A stretch of 64,000 bases of DNA from Neobacillus cucumis (GTDB taxonomy: Bacteria; Bacillota; Bacilli; Bacillales; Cytobacillaceae), in contig NZ_JAFBEX010000005.1 in assembly GCF_016908975.1 (NCBI RefSeq), positions 124,001 to 188,000 on the forward strand, written 5' to 3'. Positions within the stretch are counted from its first letter, which is position 1, and every line of letters starts with the position of its first letter. Below, piece by piece: positions 44,148-52,003 of this stretch. The notes beneath the pieces were generated by a model. It did no database searches. It saw nothing but the letters and a program-made list of their open reading frames with translations, and had not been told where the DNA came from. A program made the translations under genes and the position numbers.

Positions 44148-44911
44148 CCAATACTCATTCCTTCTTTTGGACTGCTGGCAGTAGCGTACCTCTTTTTCTC
44201 CATTCTTCCTGCTTCATAACCTAAGCGACCAGCTTCTATTGCCAAACTCATAGCTTTGGCCATTTTGATCGGGTCCTTGGCTGCAGAAACTGCTGTATTT
44301 AATAAAACGCCATCGGCCCCTAATTCCATTGCCAATGCTGCATCGGCAGGTGAGCCAATACCAGCGTCCACAATAACTGGAACTTCTGCTTGTTCGATAA
44401 TAAAGCTTAGGTTAACTGGATTGATAATTCCCTGACCCGAACCAATTGGGGAGGCCCCTGGCATCACCGCATGACATCCTGCTTCTTGCAGTTTTCTGGC
44501 TAACACCACATCATCAGATGTATAAGGGAGGACAATAAATCCTTCTTTTACTAACTCTTCAGTTGCTTTAAGGGTTTCAATTGGATCAGGGAGCAATGTT
44601 TTATCACAGCCGATCACTTCGACTTTTATCATATCGCATAAACCAGATGCTTTAGCTAATTTTGCAATACGAACCGCTTCTGCCGCTGTTTTTGCACCAG
44701 CTGTATTAGGCAGCAACGTATATTTATTGGTATCTAGCTGTTCTAAAAAATTAGGCTGGCTTGGTTCGAAGATATTCATTCTTCGGACAGCAAATGTTAG
44801 AATTTCAGCTTGAGAAATTTCAACTGCTTCCTTTTGGATTTCAAAGCTAGGGTACTTACCTGTTCCGAGTAATAAACGAGAATGAAAGGATAATGGACCT
44901 ATTTTTAACAT
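44144..44911 (-). CDS. thiG: Thiazole synthase
   Basis: Condenses 1-deoxy-xylulose-5-P, dehydroglycine and ThiS thiocarboxylate into the thiazole phosphate. A TIM barrel starting [38 protein letters not shown] carries the Schiff-base lysine region, and GSGQGIINP and [26 protein letters not shown] are the phosphate-binding loops. At 255 residues it is the normal length. It begins one base after thiS ends. Together with ThiO, which makes dehydroglycine from glycine, this is the aerobic Bacillus thiazole branch. Confidence 0.95.
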   Translation of the reverse strand: MLKIGPLSFHSRLLLGTGKYPSFEIQKEAVEISQAEILTFAVRRMNIFEPSQPNFLEQLDTNKYTLLPNTAGAKTAAEAVRIAKLAKASGLCDMIKVEVIGCDKTLLPDPIETLKATEELVKEGFIVLPYTSDDVVLARKLQEAGCHAVMPGASPIGSGQGIINPVNLSFIIEQAEVPVIVDAGIGSPADAALAMELGADGVLLNTAVSAAKDPIKMAKAMSLAIEAGRLGYEAGRMEKKRYATASSPKEGMSIG

Positions 44912-44912
44912 G

Positions 44913-45116
44913 TCAACCGCCTCCTACAAAATGGACAATTTCAATTCGATCTTTATCTGATAATCTAGTACTTTGATGATTTGCACTTGTTAATATGTCT
45001 CCGTTCACTTCAACGACAACCTGCTTTTCGTGAATTTCATAGTGTTGGAGTAAATCTGAAACCAATACAATTGTGTCTGGTAATTGGATAGACTCTCCAT
45101 TTAATAATACGTTCAT
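44913..45116 (-). CDS. thiS: Sulfur carrier protein ThiS
   Basis: A 67-residue ubiquitin-like carrier. It is adenylated by ThiF and then carries sulfur as a C-terminal thiocarboxylate to ThiG. It starts [19 protein letters not shown] and ends VHFVGGG, the exposed glycine tail required for activation. AGGAGG precedes it, 9 bp after thiO. Found in the usual thiO-thiS-thiG order. Confidence 0.93.
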   Translation of the reverse strand: MNVLLNGESIQLPDTIVLVSDLLQHYEIHEKQVVVEVNGDILTSANHQSTRLSDKDRIEIVHFVGGG

Positions 45117-45125
45117 TGTAACCTC

Positions 45126-46268
45126 CTAATATACCTTTGCTTTGTTTCGATCAATCCGGAAAGCTTTGAGAAGATTTTCATCCGATTTACCTTGCAATAA
45201 ATCAGCCACGAGCGTACCTGTAACAGGACTTAATAAGATTCCATTTCGATAATGTCCTGCGGCAATGAATAATCCTTTCTTAAAAGGATGTTCACCGATG
45301 TAGGGAAGGCCATCACCAGTTTGGGGTCTAACGCCAGCCCAAACCCGCTCCCAAGGGGCATCCTTAATCTGAGGAACCAGTTTAACGGCTCTTTCTATTA
45401 ATCTTATAATTCCGCCAGGTGTTACTTTTTTATCAAAAGTATTTTCCACTTGGGTGGCACCAATATAAATTTCACCATTACGTTTTGGAACTATGTAACA
45501 TCGTTTATCTGAAAAAATAGTTCTGTTAATAATAGGTGTGTCTGTTTTAACAGAGAAGCATTCCCCTTTGACTGGATAAACAGTTATATCCAAACCTGTT
45601 TCTTGCAAAAGTTTTGATGCCCAAGCTCCGGTCGCAAGGACAACTTGCTGACAATGAAGGTTACCAAGCGTTGTTTTAACCCCGATGACCCGGTCATTTT
45701 CATAGATAAGTGATAGAACCTCGGTGTTTTCTAGGATAGTCGCACCCAATAGTTCAGCCGCATTGGCAAATGCCTGAGATAATTTAGCTGGCTGGACGTG
45801 ACCATCGTTTGGTAGATACATCCCGCCTGTGACATTTTGTGAGAGGGATGGTTCTAATTTAAGTAAACTATTCCTATCTAGCCATTCAATTTCTGGATCC
45901 CAATTTCGTTGAAAAGCAGCCTGTTGTTGAACTTCTTTTGCCATTTCTTCTGTTTCGGCAATTTTAATCATACCTTTTTGAATAAACTCAATATCAATGC
46001 CAGTCATTTCTAATAGCTCATTTGAGAGGGCTTGGAACATTGACTGGCTTTTTAAAGCTAACTGGAAAAAGGGACCATCTTGTTCAATTTCTGCTTGGGC
46101 TGCCAGCATTCCAGCAGCTGCACTCGAAGCTTCACAGGCTAACTGGTTCTTCTCTAGTAACACTACTTTCTTTCCAATTTTTGATAATTGATAGGCAATG
46201 GAACTCCCATTAATACCGCCTCCGATAATAGCAACATCAAAAGTATTTTTCACTTTTTCCATCTCCAT
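45126..46268 (-). CDS. thiO: Glycine oxidase ThiO
   Basis: FAD enzyme that oxidises glycine to the imine used by ThiG. FDVAIIGGGINGSSIAYQLSKIGKKVVLLE is the FAD dinucleotide fold; AGMLAAQAE, VRPQTGDGLPYIGE and AAGHYRNGILLSP are conserved in the D-amino acid oxidase family. The gene overlaps the end of tenI. The first ATG at 46268 is kept, but an in-frame GTG at 46253, with GGAG nine bases upstream, is a good alternative start. At 380 residues it is slightly longer than B. subtilis ThiO (369), which also suggests a later start. Confidence 0.92.
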   Translation of the reverse strand: MEMEKVKNTFDVAIIGGGINGSSIAYQLSKIGKKVVLLEKNQLACEASSAAAGMLAAQAEIEQDGPFFQLALKSQSMFQALSNELLEMTGIDIEFIQKGMIKIAETEEMAKEVQQQAAFQRNWDPEIEWLDRNSLLKLEPSLSQNVTGGMYLPNDGHVQPAKLSQAFANAAELLGATILENTEVLSLIYENDRVIGVKTTLGNLHCQQVVLATGAWASKLLQETGLDITVYPVKGECFSVKTDTPIINRTIFSDKRCYIVPKRNGEIYIGATQVENTFDKKVTPGGIIRLIERAVKLVPQIKDAPWERVWAGVRPQTGDGLPYIGEHPFKKGLFIAAGHYRNGILLSPVTGTLVADLLQGKSDENLLKAFRIDRNKAKVY

Positions 46269-46878
46269 CTTTTAATGCATTAACATACGCTTTTACTCTA
46301 GATAAAGGATCACGTGAGTCTAAGACTCCTGACATGACCGCAATGCCGCTTGCTCCTGCTTGAATGACTTGTTGGGTATTTTCGGGTGTAATTCCGCCAA
46401 TGGCGATAATTGGAATATCCAACTGGGTTACCCTTAATAATTCTTGAATACCCTTCGGTGTCAGACCTGGTTTAGATTGGGAAGGGTAGACGTGGCCAAA
46501 CAACACGTAATCTGTTCCGTCCTGCAGCGCTTTTTTCCCTTCAAGATAAGAGTGAATGGAACGTCCCACCCTTAACTCTGGAAATGTTTTTTTAACAATT
46601 GCCGCTTCTAAACTATGAAAGGCCAATTGAACCCCTGCCACCTTTGAAACATGGGCAACATCCACCCGGTCATTAATGATGATTTTTGAAAGGGAGATAG
46701 CTTTAGATAGCATCTCGACAGCTTGAAAAAGTTCTTTTGCTGTTTTTTGCTTTTCCCGTAAGTGAATCGACGTTATAAATGGGTGTATATCGATTAAAAT
46801 CTCCTGCAATTGTTCGATTGGCATCTTACCGTTCGAAATAATATGTAACTCTTGTCCATTCGTTAAAATTCGCGTCAC
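46237..46878 (-). CDS. tenI: Thiazole tautomerase TenI
   Basis: Aromatises the thiazole tautomer formed by ThiG. It has the thiamine phosphate synthase fold but in the TenI subgroup: KIIINDRVDVAHVSKVAGVQLAFHSL in the middle, then YVLFGHVYPSQSKPGLTPKGI and IIAIGGITPENTQQVIQAGASGIAVMSG as the phosphate loops. The 213-residue frame starts at GTG next to AAGGGGTGA. It is the first gene after the TPP riboswitch. The tenA gene, which precedes tenI in B. subtilis, is missing. Confidence 0.9.
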   Translation of the reverse strand: MTRILTNGQELHIISNGKMPIEQLQEILIDIHPFITSIHLREKQKTAKELFQAVEMLSKAISLSKIIINDRVDVAHVSKVAGVQLAFHSLEAAIVKKTFPELRVGRSIHSYLEGKKALQDGTDYVLFGHVYPSQSKPGLTPKGIQELLRVTQLDIPIIAIGGITPENTQQVIQAGASGIAVMSGVLDSRDPLSRVKAYVNALKDGDGKSEKYF

Positions 46879-46918
46879 CCCTTAGAAGATTCCGCTATTT
46901 GAAATAAGTGAAAAACAA

Positions 46919-46950
46919 AAAACCACTTTCAAATTAAGAAAGTGGTTTGA
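46919..46950 (-). terminator. Terminator of the TPP riboswitch expression platform
   Basis: AAACCACTTTC pairs with GAAAGTGGTTT around AAATTAA. On the reverse strand it is followed by TTTGTTTTT and lies between the aptamer and tenI, the place for ligand-induced termination. Confidence 0.85.
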
Positions 46951-46993
46951 TGATATAGAAACAAAATGCTTGCGCACTCAAATATCCCATTTT

Positions 46994-47085
46994 CCACTTC
47001 CCTACGCTGGTCTTAACCAGATCAGGTTCATAGAGTCCCGAAGTAGCACTTCAATCTCAGCCCTTTAAAAAGGCACCTCTAGCGG
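46994..47085 (-). ncRNA. TPP riboswitch (THI element)
   Basis: On the reverse strand the conserved THI elements occur in order: GAGGTGCC, GGGCTGAGA (pyrimidine sensor helix), then TGAACCTGATCTGGTTAAGACCAGCGTAGGGAAG (pyrophosphate sensor). CCGCT and AGTGG form P1. It controls tenI-thiO-thiS-thiG-thiF by thiamine pyrophosphate. Confidence 0.95.
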
Positions 47086-47218
47086 ATTTATTTTTCATAT
47101 TTATTTGTAAAAATCACCTGCATGTATATATTATCACCATTGTAAGAAATGTCAAATAAATATTTATTAAAATCGGCCTAAGGATATTTAAAAGTTTTTA
47201 TTCTACCTATAGAAATAA

Positions 47219-47265
47219 GAGTGCAATGTAAAAGGTTTATCCGTTACATTGTGCTCTTTTTTTTG
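47219..47265 (+). terminator. Orphan + strand terminator
   Basis: GAGTGCAATGTAA pairs with TTACATTGTGCTC (one G-U) around 12 bases, then TTTTTTTT. The nearest upstream gene on this strand is far away; the region before it is the antisense side of the thi leader. A small untranslated transcript could end here. Confidence 0.7.
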
Positions 47266-47360
47266 CTTGCAATGACACCAAAAGTAGTCTTTTCTTTTTT
47301 ATCTAGGTTTAATAGTAAGAATGATTCTTATTGTAATCATTCCTCACACAAAAACGGAGA

Positions 47361-47452
47361 CTTTCCTGAAAATTGAGAATACTCAATTGGAGCCATTCTT
47401 TTTTTATGTAAAGATAGGGGAGTATTAAATAAATCCATTTGAGGTGAAGAGT
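47361..47452 (+). repeat. Leader repeat copy 1, upstream of the APC permease
   Basis: About 90 bp, from TTTCCTGAAAATTGAGAA through GTATTAAAT to TGAGGTGAAGAG, is repeated at 51777-51869 with roughly 80-85% identity by eye. It contains a perfect AATTGAG/CTCAATT inverted repeat at 47370-47387, only half kept in copy 2. It probably holds a promoter and operator. Confidence 0.7.
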
Positions 47453-47494
47453 ATGAGAAGAAAAGCTATTGATTGGGAGGGAAGTTGCTTATGA
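47453..47494 (+). other. 13-codon leader micro-ORF coupled to the permease start
   Basis: ATG behind GAGGTGAAG opens a short frame MRRKAIDWEGSCL whose TGA overlaps the permease ATG as ATGA. Translational coupling is possible. The start occupies the place where the duplicated leader carries the cupin pseudogene start at 51870. Confidence 0.35.
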
Positions 47495-49104
47495 GTGCTG
47501 AGAGGGAAATGGTGGTAAATTCATCAAGTGTGCATCCGGAAAGTTCACTAGCCACGACTGGGGAACTAAAGAGAGAGATTACATGGAAGGATGCGTTCTG
47601 GTTTGCCAGTGGAGTACCAGCCTTAGTATTATTTTCAATTGGTGCCATCGCTTCCACTGTTGGCAATATTTCATGGGTAGTTTGGGTACTATCGATCTTG
47701 ATGGGTTTTCTACAAGCATTCACTTATGCTGAAATTGCTGGCATGTTTCCAAATAAATCTGGGGGAGCATCCGTTTATGGTGCCATGGCGTGGATTCGTT
47801 ATTCAAAACTAATTGCCCCTTTATCAGTCTGGTGTAATTGGGTGGCATGGTCTCCTGTATTAGCTCTTGGGACGCAGCTGGCATCAGGGTACGTATTAAA
47901 TAGCTTTTTTTCCCATTCTCCCATTACGACTTGGCAGTTCACCCTATTAAATCTGAGCTGGATCAAGCAAGGCCTGTCCCTACGAATTAATGTCAGTTTT
48001 ATTATAAGTGCGGCCTTTCTTGTATTGATTTTTGCTATACAACATCGGGGCGCTCTCTCCGCTGCACGTTTACAAAAAGTATTGGCCATCGCTGCCCTTT
48101 TACCGTTACTACTAGTTGGAATCATCCCGCTATTTATTCATGGTATTTCGTTTTCTAACTTATTTCCTCTTCATCCCCTGTCAGGTTCTTGGGATATGAA
48201 AGGATGGACATTAATGTTCGGAGGGATGTTTTTAGCCGCCTGGTCCACGTATGGATTCGAAACAGCCGTTTGTTATACGAGTGAATTAAAGAACCCACAG
48301 AAGGACACCTACAAATCCATATTTGCTTCAGGACTACTCTGCATTGTTATCTTTACAATGGTGCCATTTGCCTTTCAAGATACTCTAGGGTTGAAAGGGC
48401 TGCTCGATCCGGATGTTGCAAGTGGGGCGGGGGTTAGTAAGGCAATGGCACATATGCTGGGTGGTGGTGTTTTCATCGAAGGTCTTTTCGTCCTATTGTT
48501 AATCCTCTCATTAGTATTAGCAATTATGACCGCAATGGCCGGTTCTTCCCGAACGTTATACCAAGCTTCTGTTGATGGATGGTTCCCAAAGTACCTGTCC
48601 CATGTCAATAAAAACGGAGCACCGACTAAAGCGATGTGGACCGATTTAACCTTCAATCTAATCTTACTTTTGCTATCCGATTATACATTTATTCTGGCGA
48701 TAGCCAATGTGAATTATATCATCTTTAATTTTCTCAATCTGAATGCAGGATGGATTCATAGGATTGACCGTTCAAATTGGTCCCGTCCATATAAAGTGCC
48801 TAAGTGGCTTTTAGTTACAAATATAATATTCGCATTTGTTAATCTGATATTTGTCGGAATGGGAGCGGATATATGGGGGGCAGGTACACTTTGGACAGGA
48901 TTAATATGTGCCGCTCTTATTATTCCGGTGTTTCTCTTCAGGCATTACGTAACCGACAAAGGGAAGTTCCCTGAAAAAATGCTTAAGGACATGGATATGA
49001 AGAATCCATCTTTTGTAAAAAGGGCTGGCATTTGGCCATATGTCACGATCATTGCAGCAATTTTATTCATCGTGATTGCTCATGAAATAGCTGTCTATCA
49101 TTAA
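47491..49104 (+). CDS. APC-superfamily amino acid/amine permease
   Basis: A 537-residue membrane transporter with about twelve hydrophobic segments and a hydrophilic N-terminal tail of 35 residues. The APC features are FASGVPALVLFSIGAIASTVG in TM1, FTYAEIAGMFPNKSGGASVYGA after TM2 and WSTYGFETAVCYTSELKNPQKDT in TM6-7. The ATG at 47491 is chosen because GGGAGGG lies eight bases upstream. The substrate is unknown. The conserved leader shared with the cupin pseudogene suggests co-regulation with the 50-53 kb genes. Confidence 0.82.
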   Translation: MSAEREMVVNSSSVHPESSLATTGELKREITWKDAFWFASGVPALVLFSIGAIASTVGNISWVVWVLSILMGFLQAFTYAEIAGMFPNKSGGASVYGAMAWIRYSKLIAPLSVWCNWVAWSPVLALGTQLASGYVLNSFFSHSPITTWQFTLLNLSWIKQGLSLRINVSFIISAAFLVLIFAIQHRGALSAARLQKVLAIAALLPLLLVGIIPLFIHGISFSNLFPLHPLSGSWDMKGWTLMFGGMFLAAWSTYGFETAVCYTSELKNPQKDTYKSIFASGLLCIVIFTMVPFAFQDTLGLKGLLDPDVASGAGVSKAMAHMLGGGVFIEGLFVLLLILSLVLAIMTAMAGSSRTLYQASVDGWFPKYLSHVNKNGAPTKAMWTDLTFNLILLLLSDYTFILAIANVNYIIFNFLNLNAGWIHRIDRSNWSRPYKVPKWLLVTNIIFAFVNLIFVGMGADIWGAGTLWTGLICAALIIPVFLFRHYVTDKGKFPEKMLKDMDMKNPSFVKRAGIWPYVTIIAAILFIVIAHEIAVYH

Positions 49105-49140
49105 AAAACAGATTTATTAAGTTCAAGCATTGCTAGAAAA

Positions 49141-49182
49141 AGGTAAACGAGATTTCATATTTGAAATCTCGTTTACCTATTT
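49141..49182. terminator. Terminator between convergent genes
   Basis: AGGTAAACGAGATTTCA pairs with TGAAATCTCGTTTACCT around TATT, one of the longest perfect stems in the window. Confidence 0.88.
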
Positions 49183-49239
49183 ATAATGTAAAATGAAAAA
49201 TCCCTAATGTTCAATTAGGGACACTACTAGAAAAGGCTA

Positions 49240-49974
49240 CTATGCCATTGAGATATATAAACGGGTCGTTGGGGATGGGGCAGTTGAATGCGTGAGCATT
49301 TGAAAAGCTTCAGAAACTCTAATCTGGCGATAGGTTTCAACCGCCCGACCGGTTACCGTTAGTGATTTCCGAAGATCAATTAGCTTGTCGTATTGAGCCT
49401 GCTCAAACATCTCACCCGATCTTTTCAACGAAGAAAAGACATATCCTTCCGCTGCAGGGCAACTTGTAATACGGACGTCATGGTTTCGAACTCTTCCAGT
49501 TGGAGAGTAGGCGATGGCGCTTTTTATCCGGAGTTCGGCACTGCTGATTGTTTCAGGTAAAAATGTGGCCCAAGATGGTTCAATGTCTTCTACAAGCAAT
49601 CTGGTTATATGCCGGTCATTAACAGCTTCTAGAATTTGTTCAGGATCATCTTCTACGATTACTTCTTTATTGGGTGTCCATACATCCATCCAGTAATGGT
49701 CCATATGTTGTTTGCCTACATGGAAGATATAAAATTCGGGATAGATTCGGAGTTTCCCAGGCCCATTTCCAAGCAATGGTCGATGAAAATCATAAAATTT
49801 CGTAATAGTTGCCATAAGGAGAGCACTTGCCCCTGCACTTCCGCCTGATTGGCGTACCACAATTCCTAAACGATCCTGTTCATTAAAACCAGGAAATAAG
49901 TCCAGGAGAGAGCTCTTGATACCATTAATTGTAATATCGAAATCATTCGTTTGAATGACGGATGTAGTGTGCAT
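49240..49974 (-). CDS. Unknown protein, 244 aa, linked to the permease/cupin/flavoprotein region
   Basis: Not recognised. The start is ATG 49974 behind AAAGGAGAT; a longer frame to 50025 lacks a ribosome site. It reads MHTTSVIQTNDFDITINGIKSSLLDLFPGF, then GIVVRQSGGSAGASALLMATITKFYDF, and HVGKQHMDHYWMDVWTPNKEV with several His/Asp/Trp residues. The GGSAGAS glycine/serine loop and the H-x3-D-H-x2-D cluster could bind a nucleotide or metal. No signal peptide or membrane helix. It faces the cupin gene's direction (both reverse) with 275 bp between. Confidence 0.6.
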   Translation of the reverse strand: MHTTSVIQTNDFDITINGIKSSLLDLFPGFNEQDRLGIVVRQSGGSAGASALLMATITKFYDFHRPLLGNGPGKLRIYPEFYIFHVGKQHMDHYWMDVWTPNKEVIVEDDPEQILEAVNDRHITRLLVEDIEPSWATFLPETISSAELRIKSAIAYSPTGRVRNHDVRITSCPAAEGYVFSSLKRSGEMFEQAQYDKLIDLRKSLTVTGRAVETYRQIRVSEAFQMLTHSTAPSPTTRLYISMA

Positions 49975-50160
49975 TTTTTTATCTCCTTTTATTATTACTT
50001 CTTCTATAAGTCTAAAACCAAACAACCATGAATAAAACTAAAGCGGTATATTTTTAGATACTAAAAAAGACCATGCATATCAGTCTTTTTCTTAAATCTA
50101 TTGGATTTTCATATATTTTCATTACTTATCTCTCCTAAAAATATACTGGAAATTATACAA

Positions 50161-50207
50161 TGAGCATTCTAAGTGGGGGTTACCTTACCTAGAATGCTCA
50201 TTTTTTT
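50161..50207 (+). terminator. Strong stem-loop with + strand T-run between two reverse-strand genes
   Basis: TGAGCATTCTA pairs with TAGAATGCTCA around 18 bases, followed by TTTTTTT on the + strand. The flanking genes are both on the reverse strand, so it either ends the cupin transcript imperfectly or terminates an antisense RNA. Confidence 0.6.
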
Positions 50208-50249
50208 ACAGATTGTTAGGCTCTAACCTATTATTTTGACTATAAGAAC

Positions 50250-50663
50250 TTACATAAAAGCAGGTTCTGGCAAACGATGCCCCGTATAAATGGCTTCCCC
50301 ATCACTTTCTTTGTCAAAAATAACCGTAGTTTCCGGTGTGAAAATTAATACGTCCCCAGCCTCTGCCACATATTTTATTCCTTGATCGTCGCGAACAACT
50401 ATTTTTCCGTTTATTATCACCTTCACTTCCAAATAGGTATAGGTGAATTCAAAATCTTCCGACGGCTGCATGGAAAAGTAGCCCATCGATAAGGCATTTT
50501 CTTTTGAACAAATCGGCACATCGATAATTTGGCTTTTCAATGCTGGGATTCCCAACATTCCGTTCAGTTCTTTTTTTGCGTATGTCCCTGCTTTAATCAA
50601 CTGGACACCTGGCTTTTCGCTTAAATAATGGAATTTTTCCTTTGTTAAAGTTTTTTTACTCAT
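50250..50663 (-). CDS. Cupin-domain protein, EutQ-like
   Basis: A 137-residue small beta-barrel protein. MSKKTLTKEKFHYLSEKPGVQLIKAGTY begins it; YTYLEVKVIINGKIVVRDDQGIKYVAEAGDVLIFTPETTVIF is the cupin core and it ends YTGHRLPEPAFM. The usual two-His-Glu metal set of cupin motif 1 is not obvious (YLEVKVIING), as in EutQ-type acetate-kinase-like cupins. The ATG at 50663 follows GAGGTGAAG. A broken second copy lies at 51870-51991. A role in amine or aldehyde metabolism is guessed only from family resemblance. Confidence 0.7.
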   Translation of the reverse strand: MSKKTLTKEKFHYLSEKPGVQLIKAGTYAKKELNGMLGIPALKSQIIDVPICSKENALSMGYFSMQPSEDFEFTYTYLEVKVIINGKIVVRDDQGIKYVAEAGDVLIFTPETTVIFDKESDGEAIYTGHRLPEPAFM

Positions 50664-50831
50664 TTTCTTCACCTCGAAAAATTTTTTCCATAAAGAATTT
50701 TAAATGTTGTCAAACTGTCCTGCGCTATCATTCTTTTTAAAAAGCTTTATTAATTGGAATAAAAATATAATTACATAATTATCATTTTAAACCCACTTTA
50801 ATTTCTTGATTATTGGGATAATTATGGATTT

Positions 50832-50933
50832 TATGTAAAAATACCTAACATTGAATCTACTTTTGTAAATAGCTCTTAAAAAAATGCAGGGTGTAAGATT
50901 ACTCAAATGTAAAAATACATAACATTGAATTCT
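50832..50933. repeat. Two direct repeats of about 24 bp between divergent genes
   Basis: TGTAAAAATACCTAACATTG (from 50835) and TGTAAAAATACATAACATTG (from 50909) are near-identical and 74-75 bp apart, with GAAT following both. They lie between the cupin gene and the FAD synthetase-like gene, in a 438-bp gap that holds no other gene. A regulator site is possible. Confidence 0.55.
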
Positions 50934-51101
50934 CTATTTTCTCAATATTCGGGAAAGATAATTAGGATTTTCTAGCAATTTTTGTAAATATATGAGTAAT
51001 CGTAAGATAAATAGTAAGTGATGTAATATTTATTGACATTATTGGGTGATGGATATGAAAGGGTAGATAGGTGAATGTAGCTACTAGAATGAAAAGGATG
51101 G

Positions 51102-51674
51102 ATGGAATTGAGAGTACTTAAAGATAAGACGTTGAAACTTTCCGCTTCGGTATTAACGATAGGAGCGCTGGATGGAGTCCACAAAGGACATCAGACATTG
51201 ATCTCAAGAGCGAAAATGCGAGCAAGAAAGTTTAATGTACCGCTGGTGGTCTATACCTTTGATCCGCCGCCCAGGGTTTATTTTAACAAGAGTACTCTAT
51301 TATTAACACCTTTAGCTGAAAAAATAAAATGGCTAAGTCTGCTTGGTGTAGATTATGTCATTGTAGCTCCTTTCAACGCTAATTTTATGGAAAGAGAAGT
51401 TCATTCCTTTCTTACAGAACTTGCTGACTTAAATCCCTTAGAAATATGGGAGGGACATGATTTTCAGTTTGGAAAGAATCGGGAGGGAAATGTAGATACT
51501 TTGCGCAAACATTTCTCCGTACAAGTATTGGAACCAATTCGATGTAATTCAGGTGAAATTATTTCTTCTAGTAGAATTCGTATCCTCATTAAGGAAGGAA
51601 TGGTTAGTCAAGCAAAACAGCTATTGGGGTGGAAGGGTTTATCTCCAGATTTGACAGGAGATAACTATTTATAG
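51102..51674 (+). CDS. Stand-alone FAD synthetase-like nucleotidyltransferase (RibF N-domain only)
   Basis: Matches the FMN adenylyltransferase half of bacterial RibF. LTIGALDGVHKGHQTLI has the nucleotidyltransferase HxGH motif (His27, His30) and FDPPPRVYF the second signature; EGHDFQFGKNREGNVDTL and ISSSRIR (155-160) complete the site. The riboflavin kinase domain is absent: the protein ends at 190 residues instead of about 310. AAAAGGATGG precedes the ATG. It lies 330 bp before a predicted flavoprotein gene, so it may supply a flavin cofactor for that enzyme; this is inference. A full-length ribF is expected elsewhere in the genome. Confidence 0.82.
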   Translation: MELRVLKDKTLKLSASVLTIGALDGVHKGHQTLISRAKMRARKFNVPLVVYTFDPPPRVYFNKSTLLLTPLAEKIKWLSLLGVDYVIVAPFNANFMEREVHSFLTELADLNPLEIWEGHDFQFGKNREGNVDTLRKHFSVQVLEPIRCNSGEIISSSRIRILIKEGMVSQAKQLLGWKGLSPDLTGDNYL

Positions 51675-51776
51675 ATATCGATTCTACTACTCAACAATTC
51701 CATTAAACAAGTAAATCTGTCTTATTAGTCTTGAAGAAATCTTCTTTGTTACCCTTCCTTACATGAAAAAAGATAT

Positions 51777-51869
51777 TTTCCTGAAAATTGAGAAAACTCT
51801 GTTTGAGCCTATTTTTATTTATGTCATGATAGTGGGGTATTAAATATATCAATCTATGAGGTGAAGAGG
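51777..51869 (+). repeat. Leader repeat copy 2, upstream of the cupin pseudogene
   Basis: Matches copy 1 at 47361-47452: TTTCCTGAAAATTGAGAA, GTATTAAATA and TGAGGTGAAGAG are shared, with scattered substitutions. The right half of the AATTGAG inverted repeat has decayed to CTCTGTT. Confidence 0.7.
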
Positions 51870-51991
51870 ATGAGTGAAAACACATTAACAAAAGCGGAAT
51901 TCAATTACTTAAGTCAAAAGCGGGTGTCCAATTAATCAAGGCAGGGTATACCGGGCACAGATTACCTGAACCAGCTTTTATGTTAGGTTAA
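51870..51991 (+). pseudogene. Decayed second copy of the cupin gene
   Basis: ATG behind GAGGTGAAGAG reads MSENTLTKAEFNYLSQK, close to the cupin start MSKKTLTKEKFHYLSEK. After a frameshift near 51921 the other frame reads GVQLIKAG and then YTGHRLPEPAFMLG, the cupin C-terminus. About 90 central codons are missing. So both ends of the gene survive around an internal deletion plus a frameshift. Confidence 0.82.
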
Positions 51992-52003
51992 AATTGGAAG
52001 GGG

